Shown here piece after piece: positions 38,501 through 46,988 of a DNA stretch of 47,584 bases (position 1 is its first letter; each line of letters opens with the position of its first letter). The stretch spans positions 1-47,584 of the forward strand of contig CASEZG010000007.1 of NCBI GenBank assembly GCA_949292375.1, read 5' to 3'. Origin of the DNA: an uncultured Pseudomonadota bacterium. GTDB taxonomy: Bacteria > Pseudomonadota > Alphaproteobacteria > RF32 > CAG-239. Made by a program: the position numbers and the translations under genes. The notes below the pieces were generated by a model. That model worked only from the letters and a program-made list of their open reading frames with translations, was not told the origin of the DNA and did no database searches.

Positions 38501-39683
38501 AAGCCTCTTCACGGCAGTTGTTTTTATCAGCTTCCAAAGTATTTCTGATATAAGGACCAACATTAACACCGTCAATGAACAAAGTCTTAATCTCGCTAAC
38601 TTTTGCTTTGGAGATTTTATCTAACAATTCTTCGTTCAACTCGGCACCGGCTTCGGCAATAACCTCGCCTGTTTTACCATCAACAAGATTGTTTGCCAAA
38701 AACTTACCATACATTTTTTCTTTGGCAACACTGTAAAATTCCAAGCCCTCATCAGCCAATTTCTGAGCCGAACGCGGAGTCAATTTTTTACCTTGTTCCA
38801 AAACGACATCACCGGTTTTGGCATTAACCAAATCAAAATCAAACTTAACGCCTTTCATTCTTTCCGGAACAAACTTGGCTTTCCAGTTTTTCTTATCGGC
38901 GACATAAGTATCAACGTCATAGAAGTAATTTAAGATTTCTTCTTTATCCATACCTTTAACTTCGACACGATCAATCTTCTTACCTTCTTTGGCGAGCTTT
39001 TTGATTTTTTCTTCGGTTTCTTTAGAATACAAAGAATACAAAATAGAAGTTACCGGCAACTTACGTCTGCGGTCAATACGGGCATAAACCAAATCCTTGG
39101 CATCAAATTCAAAATCGAGCCAAGAACCACGATAAGGAATAACGCGGGCCGCAAATAAATACTTACCGGAAGCAACGGTTTTTCCTTTGTCATGGTCAAA
39201 GAAAACACCCGGTGAACGATGCATTTGAGAAACGACGACACGCTCGGTACCATTGAAGATAAACGTACCTTTATCCGTCATCAACGGAATATCGCCCATA
39301 TAAACATCTTGTTCTTTAATATCGTGAATAGACTTTGCACCGGTAGCTTCGTCAATATCCCAAACCACCAAACGCAAGGTAGCCTTAACCGGAGCAGCAT
39401 AAGTCATATCACGCTTAATGCACTCATCCACATCGTACTTCGGCTCTTCAAGTTCATATTTAACAAACTCTAACTCACCGTTTCCTGAAAAATCTTTAAT
39501 CGGAAAAATTGATTTGAATACTTCTTCCAGACCAAACTCGCAAGGTTCAGCATTTTTGTCCTGCTCAATAAAACTTGCATAAGAACCGGTCTGAACTTCG
39601 ATTAAGCTCGGCATATCCGACACAGCGTCAATTTTGCCGAAACTTCTTCTTACACGTCTTTTGCTCGTATAAGATTCTTTCAT
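35508..39683 (-). CDS. rpoB: RNA polymerase beta subunit
   Basis: The 1391-residue beta subunit. The rifampicin pocket ([20 protein letters not shown] with [11 protein letters not shown] and the following [10 protein letters not shown]) is standard and shows no obvious resistance substitution at the positions I can align by eye. The C-terminal clamp part ([20 protein letters not shown]) is intact. The gene starts with ATG at 39683 after a long structured leader. Length and order (rplL, rpoB, rpoC) are normal for alphaproteobacteria. Confidence 0.98.
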   Translation of the reverse strand: MKESYTSKRRVRRSFGKIDAVSDMPSLIEVQTGSYASFIEQDKNAEPCEFGLEEVFKSIFPIKDFSGNGELEFVKYELEEPKYDVDECIKRDMTYAAPVKATLRLVVWDIDEATGAKSIHDIKEQDVYMGDIPLMTDKGTFIFNGTERVVVSQMHRSPGVFFDHDKGKTVASGKYLFAARVIPYRGSWLDFEFDAKDLVYARIDRRRKLPVTSILYSLYSKETEEKIKKLAKEGKKIDRVEVKGMDKEEILNYFYDVDTYVADKKNWKAKFVPERMKGVKFDFDLVNAKTGDVVLEQGKKLTPRSAQKLADEGLEFYSVAKEKMYGKFLANNLVDGKTGEVIAEAGAELNEELLDKISKAKVSEIKTLFIDGVNVGPYIRNTLEADKNNCREEALLDIYRVMRPGEPPTYETADQLFKALFFDNERYDLSSVGRVKMNVALDISFDDAPDTYRTLRKDDILRIVKRLVELRDGKGEVDDIDHLGNRRVRSVGELMENQYRMGLLRMERAIRERMSSEVLNNVKPQDLVNAKPIASVIREFFGSSQLSQFMDQNNPLSEITHKRRLSALGPGGLSRERAGFEVRDVHPTHYGRICPIETPEGPNIGLINSLSTYARINKYGFIECPYRKVVNGVVTKEVVYLSANEEGKFKIAEANAKVKEDGHFENDLIACRKAGEFEFAHPEEIDFIDVSPQQLVSVATALIPFLENDDANRALMGANMQRQGVPLLRSEAPLVGTGMEAAVAKDSGATVVAKYDGIVDAVDANRIVVRSKEGNGADMGVEIYKLQKFRRSNQNTCINQVPLVKVGDEVKAGDIMADGPCTDMGELALGKNVLVAFMPWNGLNYEDAILLSERVSRDDVFTSLHIEEFEVMARDTKLGQEEITRDIPNVGEEALRNLDEAGIVYIGAEVKAGDILVGKVTPKGESPVTPEEKLLRAIFGEKASDVRDTSLRVQPGIEGIVVDVHVFSRRGVEKDERALSIEQEEISQLAKDRDDEIAIIRRNFDARLKSMLLGQVVVDAPKGIAKNSTITEEVLASQPSSQWRKIVVKDEDVMAKIEEFGAAFDARLEKIQKHFDNKVEKVQRGDDLLPGVLKMVKVFIATKRKIQTGDKIAGRHGNKGTISRVLPLQDMPYMEDGTPVDIVLNPLGVPSRMNVGQILETHLGWAARELGKQLNEMCEQYKRGEKTMDELNAELKKVYGDKQYKNDIVPLSEPEKLEMISNLKNGVPMATPVFDGASGDDINNMLTMAGLPTSGQIDLYDGRTGEKFDRKVTVGIIYMIKLHHIVDEKMHARSVGPYSLVTQQPLGGKAQFGGQRFGEMEVWALQAYGAAYTLQEMLTVKSDDVNGRTKVYEAIVRGDDGFEAGIPESFNVLVKEIKSLCLNVELLNEEV

Positions 39684-40071
39684 TGTGCTTTCATCCCTAG
39701 GTGTAATTCCGTAACAATCCTCGCAGCGAACACTGCATCCCGATTACGGAAGGTTATAACTCATAATTTTTTCAAAGCATAAAATCCGCCTGCACCAACA
39801 AGGCCTTGCGCCCCCGCAACCGAATTTGCAAAATAATTACAGACATCGTCTAAGTTTTTGAAATTACTTATTCAAAAAGATTCTTTTAAACGAGTCAAAG
39901 GCTCCTCAAACGGAACCTCTTTTTCAATAATAACATTTCTGCTTTAATCATTGCGCAATAAAAAAAATCAAAGTCAGAAATTTTAGTAATAATTTTTGGT
40001 AAAGACCAATCTATTACAAAGAAAGCCGGATGGCAGTCTTTTGACCGCCACCCGTCAAACCAAACTCAAAA
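39684..40071 (-). promoter_or_regulatory. Long rplL-rpoB intergenic leader with two hairpins
   Basis: A gene-free stretch of 388 bases. Near rpoB an inverted repeat TTCCGTAA/TTACGGAA (39707-39714 with 39744-39751) encloses GCAG/CTGC (39723-39726 with 39733-39736). Next to rplL, GGATGGC/GCCACCC with an internal GTC/GAC forms a hairpin at 40028-40053 with a TTTT loop; on the minus strand the transcript then reads GGCTTTCTTT. In many bacteria the region between rplL and rpoB carries an RNase III site and an attenuator that sets the ratio of ribosomal proteins to polymerase; these hairpins suit that. I see no gene here. Confidence 0.6.
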
Positions 40072-40440
40072 TTACTTAAGAGTAACTTTAGCGCCGGCAG
40101 CTTCCAATTTCTTTTTGATTTCTTCAGCTTCTTCCTTCGGAGCACCTTCTTTAACAGTCTTCGGAGCACCGTCAACCAAGTCCTTAGCTTCTTTCAAGCC
40201 GAGGTTGGTAATAGCGCGGATTTCTTTAATAACGTTAATCTTGTTGTCGCCAGAAGCTTCCAGAATAACATCAAATTCTGTCTTTTCTTCTTCAGCAGCA
40301 CCAGCAGCACCACCAGCAGCAACAGCAACAGCAGCAGCGGCAGAAACGCCCCACTTCTCTTCCAACATCTTAGACAAGTCAGCAGCTTCCATAACAGTCA
40401 AAGCTGACAATTCATCAACTAATTTGGCTAAATCGGCCAT
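40072..40440 (-). CDS. rplL: Ribosomal protein bL12 (L7/L12)
   Basis: The 122-residue stalk protein. It has an N-terminal dimerisation helix ([20 protein letters not shown]), the Ala/Gly-rich hinge ([15 protein letters not shown]), and a C-terminal factor-binding domain ([40 protein letters not shown]). The hinge has the usual Ala-Gly runs. It is separated from rplJ by 167 bases with a hairpin. The gene starts with ATG at 40440 after a purine-rich site. Confidence 0.97.
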   Translation of the reverse strand: MADLAKLVDELSALTVMEAADLSKMLEEKWGVSAAAAVAVAAGGAAGAAEEEKTEFDVILEASGDNKINVIKEIRAITNLGLKEAKDLVDGAPKTVKEGAPKEEAEEIKKKLEAAGAKVTLK

Positions 40441-40537
40441 TTTTTTTCTCCAATAAAATTTTATTAAACAATTAAATTACTTAAAAACTTTCGTCTTATG
40501 CTTTTAATATTATCTTTTAGGCCAAGCAATGCGAAGT

Positions 40538-40578
40538 GGATTTTGAGCATTGTGCAACAGTACACAAGCGAAAAATCC
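40538..40578 (-). promoter_or_regulatory. Hairpin in the rplJ-rplL gap
   Basis: GGATTTT/AAAATCC (40538-40544 with 40572-40578) encloses TTGTG/CACAA (40550-40554 with 40563-40567) with an eight-base loop. It sits in a 167-base gap between rplJ and rplL, which is longer than the few dozen bases often seen. It could slow or shield the transcript so that L12 is made in excess over L10. Confidence 0.5.
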
Positions 40579-40607
40579 GCCAGCAAAACTGGCATAAAAT
40601 AATAATA

Positions 40608-41090
40608 CTAAGCGGCTTCTTTTTCGCTGTAAGCCTTTGTAACGCGTGCCAATTGAGCACCCGGAGCTTGCAACAGACCAATAATCTTGGCTCTGAGTTC
40701 GTCCATAGACGGGATCGTAGCCAACTTGTTGATTTCGGCAACAGAGAGAACACCTGTTCCCATTGCACCACCGACAACAATCAATTTTTCATTGTCTTTA
40801 GCAAACTGAACACAAGCTTTACAAGCTGAAACCGGGTCATTAGCAAAAGCAATGGCCGTCGGACCTTTGAACAAATCGGTCAAGCCTTCAAACTTTGTTC
40901 CTTTAAGAGCAAGACGAGTAATCCGGTTTTTCGTAACTCTGAACCCGGCACCTGCTTTTCTGATCTTGTCGCGCAGTTCCGAAACTTCCTTAACGGTCAA
41001 ACCTTTGTAGTGAGAAACTACAATGATTTCGGAGCTGTTGAACAATTCATTCAGTTCACCGAGTAACTGTGTTTTTTCTTCGCGGTTCAC
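40608..41090 (-). CDS. rplJ: Ribosomal protein uL10
   Basis: The 160-residue base of the L12 stalk. It has the N-terminal rRNA-binding domain with EIIVVSHYKGLTVKEVSELR and DKIRKAGAGFRVTKNRITRL, and ends in a helix that binds L12 dimers. The start is GTG at 41090 with GGAGA 7 bases upstream. The 273 bases before it hold the autoregulatory L10 leader. The gene is followed by a structured gap before rplL. Confidence 0.95.
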   Translation of the reverse strand: MNREEKTQLLGELNELFNSSEIIVVSHYKGLTVKEVSELRDKIRKAGAGFRVTKNRITRLALKGTKFEGLTDLFKGPTAIAFANDPVSACKACVQFAKDNEKLIVVGGAMGTGVLSVAEINKLATIPSMDELRAKIIGLLQAPGAQLARVTKAYSEKEAA

Positions 41091-41363
41091 TTATTGTCTC
41101 CAAACAAAACATTATCTTAAATTAGATAACGCCATTTTACACATCCGCAACTTTTGTTTTCACATCAGCCACGGGACCAAATCTGTCCAGGAGAAAAAAA
41201 GATAAATATTTTTCAACTCCCGTCTGCGCAGGATATTTAAAGTCTCAAACAAAAGCTTGCTTTGACCACCTGCGGTCTTGGACAGTTTTTCAGAAGCATT
41301 TAAGAACTTAAATATCTTCTGAAAGAGCGGGAAGCAAGCTTAGCCTGCCTCCCAAAACTTCAA
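41091..41363 (-). ncRNA. L10 leader: autoregulatory 5' structure of rplJL
   Basis: The gap between rplA and rplJ contains CGCAGG/CCTGCG pairing (41227-41232 with 41269-41274) around a purine-rich loop, and downstream GGACC...TCTGTCC (around 41174-41189), which I match to the alphaproteobacterial L10 leader that binds the L10(L12)4 complex and represses translation. The part nearest rplA carries two further hairpins: TTCAGAAG/CTTCTGAA with ATTTAAG/CTTAAAT (41289-41323), and a GGGAGGCAGGC-type stem (about 41327-41354). The latter two lack U runs and may be RNase sites. Confidence 0.75.
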
Positions 41364-42047
41364 TTACAAAACAGAAGAATCTACTTTAACACCAACACCC
41401 ATTGTGCTGCTCAAAGAAATCTTCTTCAAATAGTTTCCTTTGAGAGATTGGGGTTTAGCTTTCAAGATAGCATCAATGAAAGTCTTGGCATTGTCATAAA
41501 TCTGCTCTTCAGAGAAAGATGCTTTACCAATACCGGCATGAACAATACCATTCTTTTCAACACGATACTGAACTTCACCAGCCTTAGCTTTTTTAACGGC
41601 ACCGGCAACATCTGTAGTAACAGTTCCGAGTTTCGGGTTCGGCATCAAGCCTTTCGGACCCAAAACGCGAGCAACACGACCAGCCAAGCCCATCATATCC
41701 GGAGTAGCAATACATCTGTCGAAATCAATTTTGCCAGACAAAATTGAATCAACCAGATTCTCAGCTCCAACGATATCAGCTCCGGCAGCCTTAGCCTCAT
41801 CAGCTTTTTCGCCCTGAGCCAATACGGCAACACGAACAGTTTTACCAGTACCATGCGGCAAAGAGCAAACACCACGAATCATTTGGTCAGCATGCTTCGG
41901 ATCAACACCCAAGTTGATAGCAACATCAATTGTCTCATCAAACTTAGCAGTAGCGTTGGATTTAACGATTTTAACAGCTTCCTTCAGAGCATAAGCCTGA
42001 GTTTTGTCAACTGTCTTATAAGCATTTACAAGTCTTTTTCCAACCAT
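41364..42047 (-). CDS. rplA: Ribosomal protein uL1
   Basis: The 227-residue L1-stalk protein with [20 protein letters not shown] and [21 protein letters not shown] segments; [20 protein letters not shown] is the characteristic L1 signature, and the C-terminus has [20 protein letters not shown]. It lies four bases after rplK. L1 often represses its own operon by binding the rplK leader; the sequence upstream of rplK is short and I could not assign an L1 target in it. Confidence 0.97.
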   Translation of the reverse strand: MVGKRLVNAYKTVDKTQAYALKEAVKIVKSNATAKFDETIDVAINLGVDPKHADQMIRGVCSLPHGTGKTVRVAVLAQGEKADEAKAAGADIVGAENLVDSILSGKIDFDRCIATPDMMGLAGRVARVLGPKGLMPNPKLGTVTTDVAGAVKKAKAGEVQYRVEKNGIVHAGIGKASFSEEQIYDNAKTFIDAILKAKPQSLKGNYLKKISLSSTMGVGVKVDSSVL

Positions 42048-42051
42048 CGTC

Positions 42052-42489
42052 TTACTCCACTACCTTAATACCCATGGAAACAGCCTGTCCTTTAACCATA
42101 TTCATGGCAGACTCAACTGTAGAGCAGTTCAAGTCAGGCATTTTGGTCTCGGCAATTTCTTTAACCTGAGCCATAGTAATCTGACCGGCAACGGTCTTAC
42201 CGGGTTCCTTAGAAGCAGATTTAACACCGGCAGCTTTCTTAATCAAATAAGAAACCGGCGGCAACTTTGTCTCAAAAGTAAAAGATTTATCTTCAAAAGC
42301 CGTAATAACAACCGGAACAGGAACACCTGGTTCCATCTTCTGAGTAGCAGCATTAAATGCTTTGCAGAATTCCATAATATTCAAGCCTTTTTGGCCCAAA
42401 GCCGGACCAACCGGAGGAGAAGGGTTAGCCTTTCCTGCGGGGATTTGAAGCTTGATTAATCCTAAAATTTTCTTTTTAGTCTTAGCCAT
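42052..42489 (-). CDS. rplK: Ribosomal protein uL11
   Basis: The 145-residue L11 begins [19 protein letters not shown] and contains the switch [20 protein letters not shown] that binds the GTPase-associated rRNA. The C-terminal RNA-binding domain ([20 protein letters not shown]) is intact. I took the ATG at 42489 because AGAGG lies 7 bases upstream; ATGs at 42495 and 42528 would give longer N-termini that do not fit the family. The normally preceding nusG is separated here by mscL. Confidence 0.96.
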   Translation of the reverse strand: MAKTKKKILGLIKLQIPAGKANPSPPVGPALGQKGLNIMEFCKAFNAATQKMEPGVPVPVVITAFEDKSFTFETKLPPVSYLIKKAAGVKSASKEPGKTVAGQITMAQVKEIAETKMPDLNCSTVESAMNMVKGQAVSMGIKVVE

Positions 42490-42660
42490 TTTCATACCTC
42501 TGTTAGGTTCGTGGTTGTTCCAGACCATGGCTGGTCTCCCACGAAATTACGTTAATTTACACGATTCGCGCTCTCAAAAGGCAAACTCTGCCCTTTAAGA
42601 GTCGCCTCTATATATCACAACAGATTCAATTTGCAAGCATTTTCTTCAAAAAAATTTGAT

Positions 42661-43173
42661 TCAAGCCTTTGATTTGACTCGCAAAACATTTTTCTCTTTT
42701 CGTTGAGCCAAATCAGAAGTACAATGCGGACAACGAACCGCTTTTATATCAATTTCCTCACAACAAAACGGGCACTTCTTTGTTGTTTCATTTTTTATAT
42801 TTTCCTCTTGCTTCATTATCTTTTGCTGCAATTCATTAATTGTTTTGATTAAAACAAACACTGCAAAGGCCACAATAACAAAACTTATCAGAGCATTAAC
42901 AAACATACCGACATTCATTGTAACGGCCCCAGCTTGCTGAGCCGCAGCCAAAGATGCATATGGACCGGCAACGCTTCCGTCCCGCAAGACCACAAAAAAA
43001 TTAGCCAAATCAACTTTACCTATCAACAATCCCAATGGCGGCATCAACAAATCCTGCACCAAAGAATCAACAACCTTACCAAAAGCAGCCCCGATAATAA
43101 CACCGACAGCCAAATCTATCGCATTTCCACGCATGGTAAATTTTTTAAATTCTCTCAAAAGATCTTTAATCAT
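42661..43173 (-). CDS. mscL: Large-conductance mechanosensitive channel with C-terminal zinc ribbon
   Basis: MscL opens at high membrane tension during osmotic downshock. The 170-residue protein has the N-terminal helix, the first membrane helix with GNAIDLAVGVIIGAAFGKVV, a periplasmic loop, the second membrane helix FVNALISFVIVAFAVFVLIK, and then a tail with four paired cysteines: C134, C137, C148 and C151 (CPFC, CPHC). E. coli MscL has no such ribbon. I chose the ATG at 43173 (AGGA 4-6 bases upstream); a longer reading from 43221 overlaps the terminator. It lies between nusG and rplK, unlike the usual order. Confidence 0.92.
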   Translation of the reverse strand: MIKDLLREFKKFTMRGNAIDLAVGVIIGAAFGKVVDSLVQDLLMPPLGLLIGKVDLANFFVVLRDGSVAGPYASLAAAQQAGAVTMNVGMFVNALISFVIVAFAVFVLIKTINELQQKIMKQEENIKNETTKKCPFCCEEIDIKAVRCPHCTSDLAQRKEKNVLRVKSKA

Positions 43174-43189
43174 CTTCCTGCCCTCTAAC

Positions 43190-43218
43190 AAAAAAGCGTC
43201 GGACAAAACCGACGCTTT
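43190..43218 (-). terminator. Terminator between nusG and mscL
   Basis: A 10-bp stem (AAAGCGTCGG 43193-43202 with CCGACGCTTT 43209-43218), a six-base loop, and six U on the minus strand. It closes the secE-nusG transcript and separates it from mscL and the ribosomal genes. Confidence 0.9.
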
Positions 43219-43236
43219 CACATTTGTTCAAGATAC

Positions 43237-43767
43237 CTAAACTTTTTCAACCTGTCCGAATTCCAACTCAACCGGAGTAGAACGACCAAAGATTGAAACC
43301 GAAACCTTCAAGCGAGATTTCTCAAGGTCAACTTCCTCAACCAAACCGACAAAAGAGGCGAACGGCCCATCAATAACTCTGATTTGCTCGCCAACTTCAT
43401 AATCAACCACGGTTTGAGGTCTTTCAACGCCTTCTTGCATCTGCGTAATAATACGCTTTGCCTCGGCTTCCGAAATCGGTTGAGGCTTGTTGCGGCTGCC
43501 CAAGAAACCGGTAACACGCGGCGTATTCATAACCGCATGCCAAGTATCATCGGTCATTTCCATCTTAATCAACACATAACCGGGGAAGAACTTGCGCTCA
43601 GAATTAACTTTTGAGCCTTTTCTGACCTCAACCACATCTTCGGTCGGTACCAAGACATCAAAAATTTTGTCTTCCATTTTTTTCAATACAGCCTGTTCTT
43701 TAATCGATTCGGCAACTTTTTTCTCCGAACCGGAATAAACATGAAGGACATACCAACGTGCAGCCAT
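43237..43767 (-). CDS. nusG: Transcription termination/antitermination factor NusG
   Basis: The 176-residue factor couples RNA polymerase to ribosomes or Rho. It has the NGN domain ([54 protein letters not shown]) and the C-terminal KOW domain ([20 protein letters not shown]). The ATG at 43767 is preceded by GGAG. A longer reading from 43788 overlaps secE. It starts 4 bases after the secE stop and ends at a terminator. Confidence 0.96.
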   Translation of the reverse strand: MAARWYVLHVYSGSEKKVAESIKEQAVLKKMEDKIFDVLVPTEDVVEVRKGSKVNSERKFFPGYVLIKMEMTDDTWHAVMNTPRVTGFLGSRNKPQPISEAEAKRIITQMQEGVERPQTVVDYEVGEQIRVIDGPFASFVGLVEEVDLEKSRLKVSVSIFGRSTPVELEFGQVEKV

Positions 43768-43771
43768 AAAA

Positions 43772-43969
43772 CTATACTCCAAGACCAAATATTAACTTAA
43801 CAGCCCAGCCGAAAATCTGATCAACGAAGAAGAAGAAAGTAGCAGCCAAAGCCACCAAAATAATGACCATTATAGAGGTCTGCATAACTTCCTTGCGTGT
43901 CGGCCAGGTAACCTTTTTAACTTCTTGTTTTACCTGTCTGAAAAACTGAATCGGGCTAATTTTTGCCAT
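43772..43969 (-). CDS. secE: Preprotein translocase subunit SecE
   Basis: The 65-residue single-pass form typical of most bacteria: an N-terminal amphipathic helix ([20 protein letters not shown], with the conserved WP) and one membrane helix ([20 protein letters not shown]). I took the ATG at 43969; an ATG three codons upstream (43978) is poorly spaced from its ribosome-binding site. No tRNA-Trp gene, often found before secE, is present in the 259-base gap upstream. Confidence 0.94.
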   Translation of the reverse strand: MAKISPIQFFRQVKQEVKKVTWPTRKEVMQTSIMVIILVALAATFFFFVDQIFGWAVKLIFGLGV

Positions 43970-44174
43970 AGATCCCATCCATCCAAAAAATTACAACAAA
44001 GCCAGCCTTTTTACATCATCTTTGGTCGCATCTGCACATACGAACACACAACCAAACAACAAAGAAAGGCTGTCTGATTTATCGGCAACATAAACTATAA
44101 CACAAAAGAATGCAACATTTTTTTCAAAAAACGCCTAATTTGTCTTAATAAAACATCTCAAAAACATTTTTTGC

Positions 44175-44205
44175 TTGACCTAGAGTGTGCTCTAAGTTCT
44201 AAACT
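44175..44205 (+). promoter_or_regulatory. MerR-type 19-bp-spacer promoter and operator of the merR gene
   Basis: TTGACC at 44175-44180 and TAAACT at 44200-44205 are 19 bases apart. The spacer contains the dyad CTAGAG-TGTG-CTCTAA (44180-44195), two half-sites facing each other around four bases. Over-long 19-20 bp spacers with such a dyad are the hallmark of promoters activated by MerR-family proteins by DNA distortion. The merR start lies 33 bases downstream, so autoregulation is expected. Confidence 0.78.
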
Positions 44206-44237
44206 AAAAAAAATTTAATAATTTTGGGAGAAGATTA

Positions 44238-44630
44238 ATGGGATATACGATTGGTCAAGTTGCAAAGAAAACCGGCTTAAGCGTCCATACTTTGAGATAT
44301 TATGAAAAAGAAGGCCTTCTACCCTTCATCAAAAAAAACAGTGCCGACTTGCGCGTTTTTTCAGACTCTGACCTTGGCTGGCTGGAACTTATTGAATGTC
44401 TTAAAGCTACCGGCTTACACTTAAAAGGCATCAAACAATATATTGATTGGTATATTGAAGGAGATTCAACACTTCAGCAGCGATTAGATATGTTCAAACA
44501 ACAAAAAATCCGCGTAGAACAACAAATGGCAGAGTTACAAAAGCATATGAACAAAATCAACTATAAAATTGAACTCTACACCCAAGCCGTCAAAGACGGC
44601 ACGCTTCACCCCGAAAAAGAAACCGCTTGA
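44238..44630 (+). CDS. MerR-family transcriptional regulator
   Basis: A 130-residue protein with the MerR winged helix-turn-helix (YTIGQVAKKTGLSVHTLRYY, EKEGLLPFIKKNSADLRVFS) and a long dimerisation helix ending QQMAELQKHMNKINYKIELY. No Cys is at the C-terminal metal-sensing positions, so it is not a mercury, copper or zinc sensor. It resembles the redox/aldehyde/small-molecule branch (YyaN, AdhR-like) without a sensing thiol in the visible C-terminus. A strong GGGAG lies about 7 bases upstream of the ATG. It is likely autoregulated, and may regulate the next gene through a similar promoter. Confidence 0.92.
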   Translation: MGYTIGQVAKKTGLSVHTLRYYEKEGLLPFIKKNSADLRVFSDSDLGWLELIECLKATGLHLKGIKQYIDWYIEGDSTLQQRLDMFKQQKIRVEQQMAELQKHMNKINYKIELYTQAVKDGTLHPEKETA

Positions 44631-44657
44631 CTCTAAAAAACTTAGCTATGCTATACT
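44627..44657 (+). promoter_or_regulatory. Second 19-bp-spacer promoter, upstream of the 44680 gene
   Basis: TTGACT (44627-44632), overlapping the merR stop codon, and TATACT (44652-44657) are again 19 bases apart. The spacer carries CTCTAA and TTAG in opposing direction (ACTCTAA-AAAA-CTTAG), similar in half-site to the merR promoter. The gene start at 44680 follows 22 bases after the -10, with GGAGA before the ATG. This would place the 44680 gene under MerR control. Confidence 0.65.
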
Positions 44658-44679
44658 GCCGAAAACAACGGAGAAAGAA

Positions 44680-45210
44680 ATGAAACTTTATCACTACATC
44701 ACCAAAGGCAACAACGCTCTCAATCAAGGAATTTTGTCTTTTGCCAACAATCCTCAGGCAGATTTGCATTATTACCTCAAACGCACCGGCGGTGAAACCA
44801 CGCATAAGGGAATTGTTAAGTGGATGGAAAATTGTTTTACGGGCCGCAGCCGCGCCATTCGCGGTTTTTCCGAGCCCATCCAATGGACCGAAAAAAGCAT
44901 AAACATGTTCAAACCTTTTATTGAAAATGCAGACCTTTTTGCCATTGATTTAGACGCTCTGCAAAAAGACGGCTTCATAGAAGCTGTTTATGTTTCGCCG
45001 GCTCTCCGTCCAAATTTAGATAATGAACTACTGCAAGATTGCGATGAAAAATTAGTCAAACTAAATTCTATTGCCGACATAGACACTTCACCGGTAGATT
45101 GGTCGGTTTGTGATGAAAAATTAGGCTTAAGGTTTTCGGTAGTGCCTTACTACTTAATCGTCATCAAAGGCGGCATCATCCCACCCCGCTACATTCATAA
45201 AGAAAATTGA
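44680..45210 (+). CDS. Unrecognised 176-residue protein, candidate MerR target
   Basis: Not recognised. A soluble protein, no signal peptide, no membrane segment. Notable stretches are LYHYITKGNNALNQGILSFA at the start, YLKRTGGETTHKGIVKWMEN, CFTGRSRAIRGFSEPIQWTE and at the end VVPYYLIVIKGGIIPPRYIH. The start with Leu-Tyr-His-Tyr followed by a Gly-Ile-Leu segment is loosely like N-termini of ADP-ribosyltransferase-fold proteins, but no catalytic set can be assigned, so this is only a thought. Directly downstream of merR with its own MerR-type promoter. ATG at 44680 with GGAGA 6 bases upstream. Confidence 0.75.
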   Translation: MKLYHYITKGNNALNQGILSFANNPQADLHYYLKRTGGETTHKGIVKWMENCFTGRSRAIRGFSEPIQWTEKSINMFKPFIENADLFAIDLDALQKDGFIEAVYVSPALRPNLDNELLQDCDEKLVKLNSIADIDTSPVDWSVCDEKLGLRFSVVPYYLIVIKGGIIPPRYIHKEN

Positions 45211-45299
45211 TACAAAAATTTATTTACATTTTTCAACATCTCCCTATAATCGCAAAAAATTTAATTATATTGTCTAACGATTATTTTGTACTAAGCTTT

Positions 45300-45575
45300 A
45301 TGAAAACAAATTTATCTATCTGTAGCATAACAGTTGATTTTATTGATTGTGAGAGAAATAGCGTTATAAAAGCTATTGAAGATATGGTAGAAATATCTAA
45401 GCTGACCAATCCTAGCTGCAGCAAAGTTTGTGCCACATTAAAAGGCGTTTACGTATCGGTAAACAGCCAAAGCGACATTGCAGAAACCTACAAAAAATGG
45501 GACAAAGACTGGCACGAAATGATGATTAAAAAGGAAAAGGAGGCAAAAGAGCAAACTCATCTCAGAGGTTGCTGA
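45300..45575 (+). CDS. Unrecognised small protein, 91 residues
   Basis: Not recognised. It begins MKTNLSICSITVDFIDCERN and contains VYVSVNSQSDIAETYKKWDK, DWHEMMIKKEKEAKEQTHLR, with four Cys in the first 50 residues (SICS, IDCE, NPSCSKVC) and one at the end. I chose the ATG at 45300 because the longer reading from 45207 overlaps the preceding stop and starts with an Ile/Phe-rich stretch with no ribosome-binding site. The leader is AT-rich without Shine-Dalgarno. A terminator lies just downstream. Confidence 0.5.
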   Translation: MKTNLSICSITVDFIDCERNSVIKAIEDMVEISKLTNPSCSKVCATLKGVYVSVNSQSDIAETYKKWDKDWHEMMIKKEKEAKEQTHLRGC

Positions 45576-45592
45576 GCTCTTTTACCACAATC

Positions 45593-45620
45593 AAACCGCT
45601 TTTTTACAAGCGGTTTTTTT
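45593..45620 (+). terminator. Terminator after the 91-residue gene
   Basis: AAACCGCTT (45593-45601) pairs with AAGCGGTTT (45608-45616), and seven T follow from 45614. It ends the plus-strand transcript before the convergent transporter gene, which stops at 45622. Confidence 0.85.
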
Positions 45621-45621
45621 A

Positions 45622-46491
45622 TTAACTATAATAAACCCCGACAACAGAGATAATACCCAAAACAAGGGCAAAAGTTTTTCTAAACGTAAACTTATCCATT
45701 TTAAACAATACAGAAAGCAAAAATACCAAAAAAATTCGCATCTGAGCAATAATCATAACCACCGTCGGTGCGTCGTTAATAAAGCTAAATGTTTCCAAAA
45801 GATAATACAAGCTTTCCAATATTCCGACAACCAAGCCCAAAAACAACAAACTATTCCACCAATTTTGAGGCTTAAACTTTTGCTCTGAACAATCAGAAAA
45901 AACATTATAAGCAAAATACGGAAGCGCAAGCATATAATATGACAAGTTTATGGCTATTTCATTTGCTCCCAAACCATCAGAAACCTTAATCAAATACGGA
46001 GCCGCGACATAAAAAAGAACCGAACCTAACACCCAAAGAAAACCCTGCCGTTCTATTTCCTTAAAACAAGAATTCTCTCTACTCAAACAATCTTTACAAA
46101 ACAAAAAAATTGAGAATATAAAAACAGCAAACATCCCAACAAAATAAGGCGTAATCTTTATATAGCCGACACAAGAATCAATAAACAGTGTCAAAAACAA
46201 ATTACTGCTTTCTATTAACCCTACTAACCCCAGCGGCAAATACTCCAATGCCTTAACAAAGCAAACATATCCCAATAATACAAAAACACCATGTATCAAT
46301 AAATATGGGATAGAAGAATATGTAAGAGTTATGCCCACATTCAGCCCATATATCAGTTGGATAACAAAAGCAATAAATGAGGTAAATAAAAGAACTTTAT
46401 GATAGTTATATCTATTAACGGCATAATCTAATACCGCATCAGAAAACGAATTGGAAATTGTTGCCAAAACAGCGGTATACCGATAATCCAT
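45622..46491 (-). CDS. EamA/DMT-superfamily membrane transporter
   Basis: A 289-residue protein with about ten hydrophobic segments arranged as two five-helix halves (EamA repeats): YLLIHGVFVLLGYVCFVKAL in the first and LFLGLVVGILESLYYLLETF in the second, ending with the FALVLGIISVVGVYYS helix. Family members export small metabolites such as amino acids or act in the drug/metabolite transporter superfamily; the substrate is unknown. The ATG at 46491 faces the divergent gene at 46692. Two Cys-rich loop segments (CKDCLSRENSCFKE) are unusual for the family. Confidence 0.85.
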   Translation of the reverse strand: MDYRYTAVLATISNSFSDAVLDYAVNRYNYHKVLLFTSFIAFVIQLIYGLNVGITLTYSSIPYLLIHGVFVLLGYVCFVKALEYLPLGLVGLIESSNLFLTLFIDSCVGYIKITPYFVGMFAVFIFSIFLFCKDCLSRENSCFKEIERQGFLWVLGSVLFYVAAPYLIKVSDGLGANEIAINLSYYMLALPYFAYNVFSDCSEQKFKPQNWWNSLLFLGLVVGILESLYYLLETFSFINDAPTVVMIIAQMRIFLVFLLSVLFKMDKFTFRKTFALVLGIISVVGVYYS

Positions 46492-46619
46492 TCTACCCTC
46501 TTATTAAGTGATATACTAATCTCATATAAAATACATAAATAAAATATTAGTTAAAATCACTCTACAAGCACCACTCCACCACAACGCCGCATTTTTTGAC
46601 GATTTTGTCCAAAATCAGT

Positions 46620-46648
46620 TTGACACCACATTTATTCTATGATATACA
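46620..46648 (+). promoter_or_regulatory. Near-consensus sigma-70 promoter of the 46692 gene
   Basis: TTGACA (46620-46625), a 17-base spacer, then TATACA (46643-46648). It is the best-matching promoter in the window. The start codon at 46692 lies 43 bases further, with an AT-rich leader lacking a Shine-Dalgarno sequence. Confidence 0.75.
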
Positions 46649-46691
46649 AAAAGCACAGTTAACAATATTAATTAATTTAAATTTATCTATT

Positions 46692-46970
46692 ATGAAACTT
46701 AACATTCAAGGCTTAGACAAAGCTGAAGTTTTTAAAGCTCTCTACGACAACGCCTCACCACAAGGTTTAGGCTTTCTCCATTTTATTCCTGAGAATCTAA
46801 ATATAGAAGAAGCCCGTAAGGCTGTGAAAGAACAAACCCGTTTTGATTACTACCGCGGACGGGTAATGAAAATTGACATCAGCGGGGATGAGCTTGAAAC
46901 TTGGCTCTATGACCGCGATAACGGCGAAGGTGCTGCAGAACGTGCGCTCAGCTCTCTACAGCCAAAATAA
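46692..46970 (+). CDS. Unrecognised 92-residue protein
   Basis: Reading from the ATG at 46692 gives MKLNIQGLDKAEVFKALYDN, then GLGFLHFIPENLNIEEARKA, TRFDYYRGRVMKIDISGDEL and YDRDNGEGAAERALSSL. The compact, conserved-looking pattern (AEVxxALYDN, GLGFLH, FDYYRGRVMKIDISG, YDRDNGEGAA) suggests a real family, commonly of phage or accessory origin, but I cannot name a function. A near-consensus promoter is upstream. The AT-rich leader lacks a Shine-Dalgarno sequence. The structured RNA segment follows 19 bases after the stop. Confidence 0.72.
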   Translation: MKLNIQGLDKAEVFKALYDNASPQGLGFLHFIPENLNIEEARKAVKEQTRFDYYRGRVMKIDISGDELETWLYDRDNGEGAAERALSSLQPK

Positions 46971-46988
46971 AAGAGCTTATATAGATAT

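Noticed and set aside
41289..41323. The TTCAGAAG/CTTCTGAA hairpin as terminator of rplA
   Set aside because: Strong stem but no U run on the minus strand; more likely an mRNA-processing or leader structure.
43979..44237. A tRNA-Trp gene before secE
   Set aside because: Expected from the usual gene order, but no cloverleaf or TTCGANTC-like T-arm can be found here.
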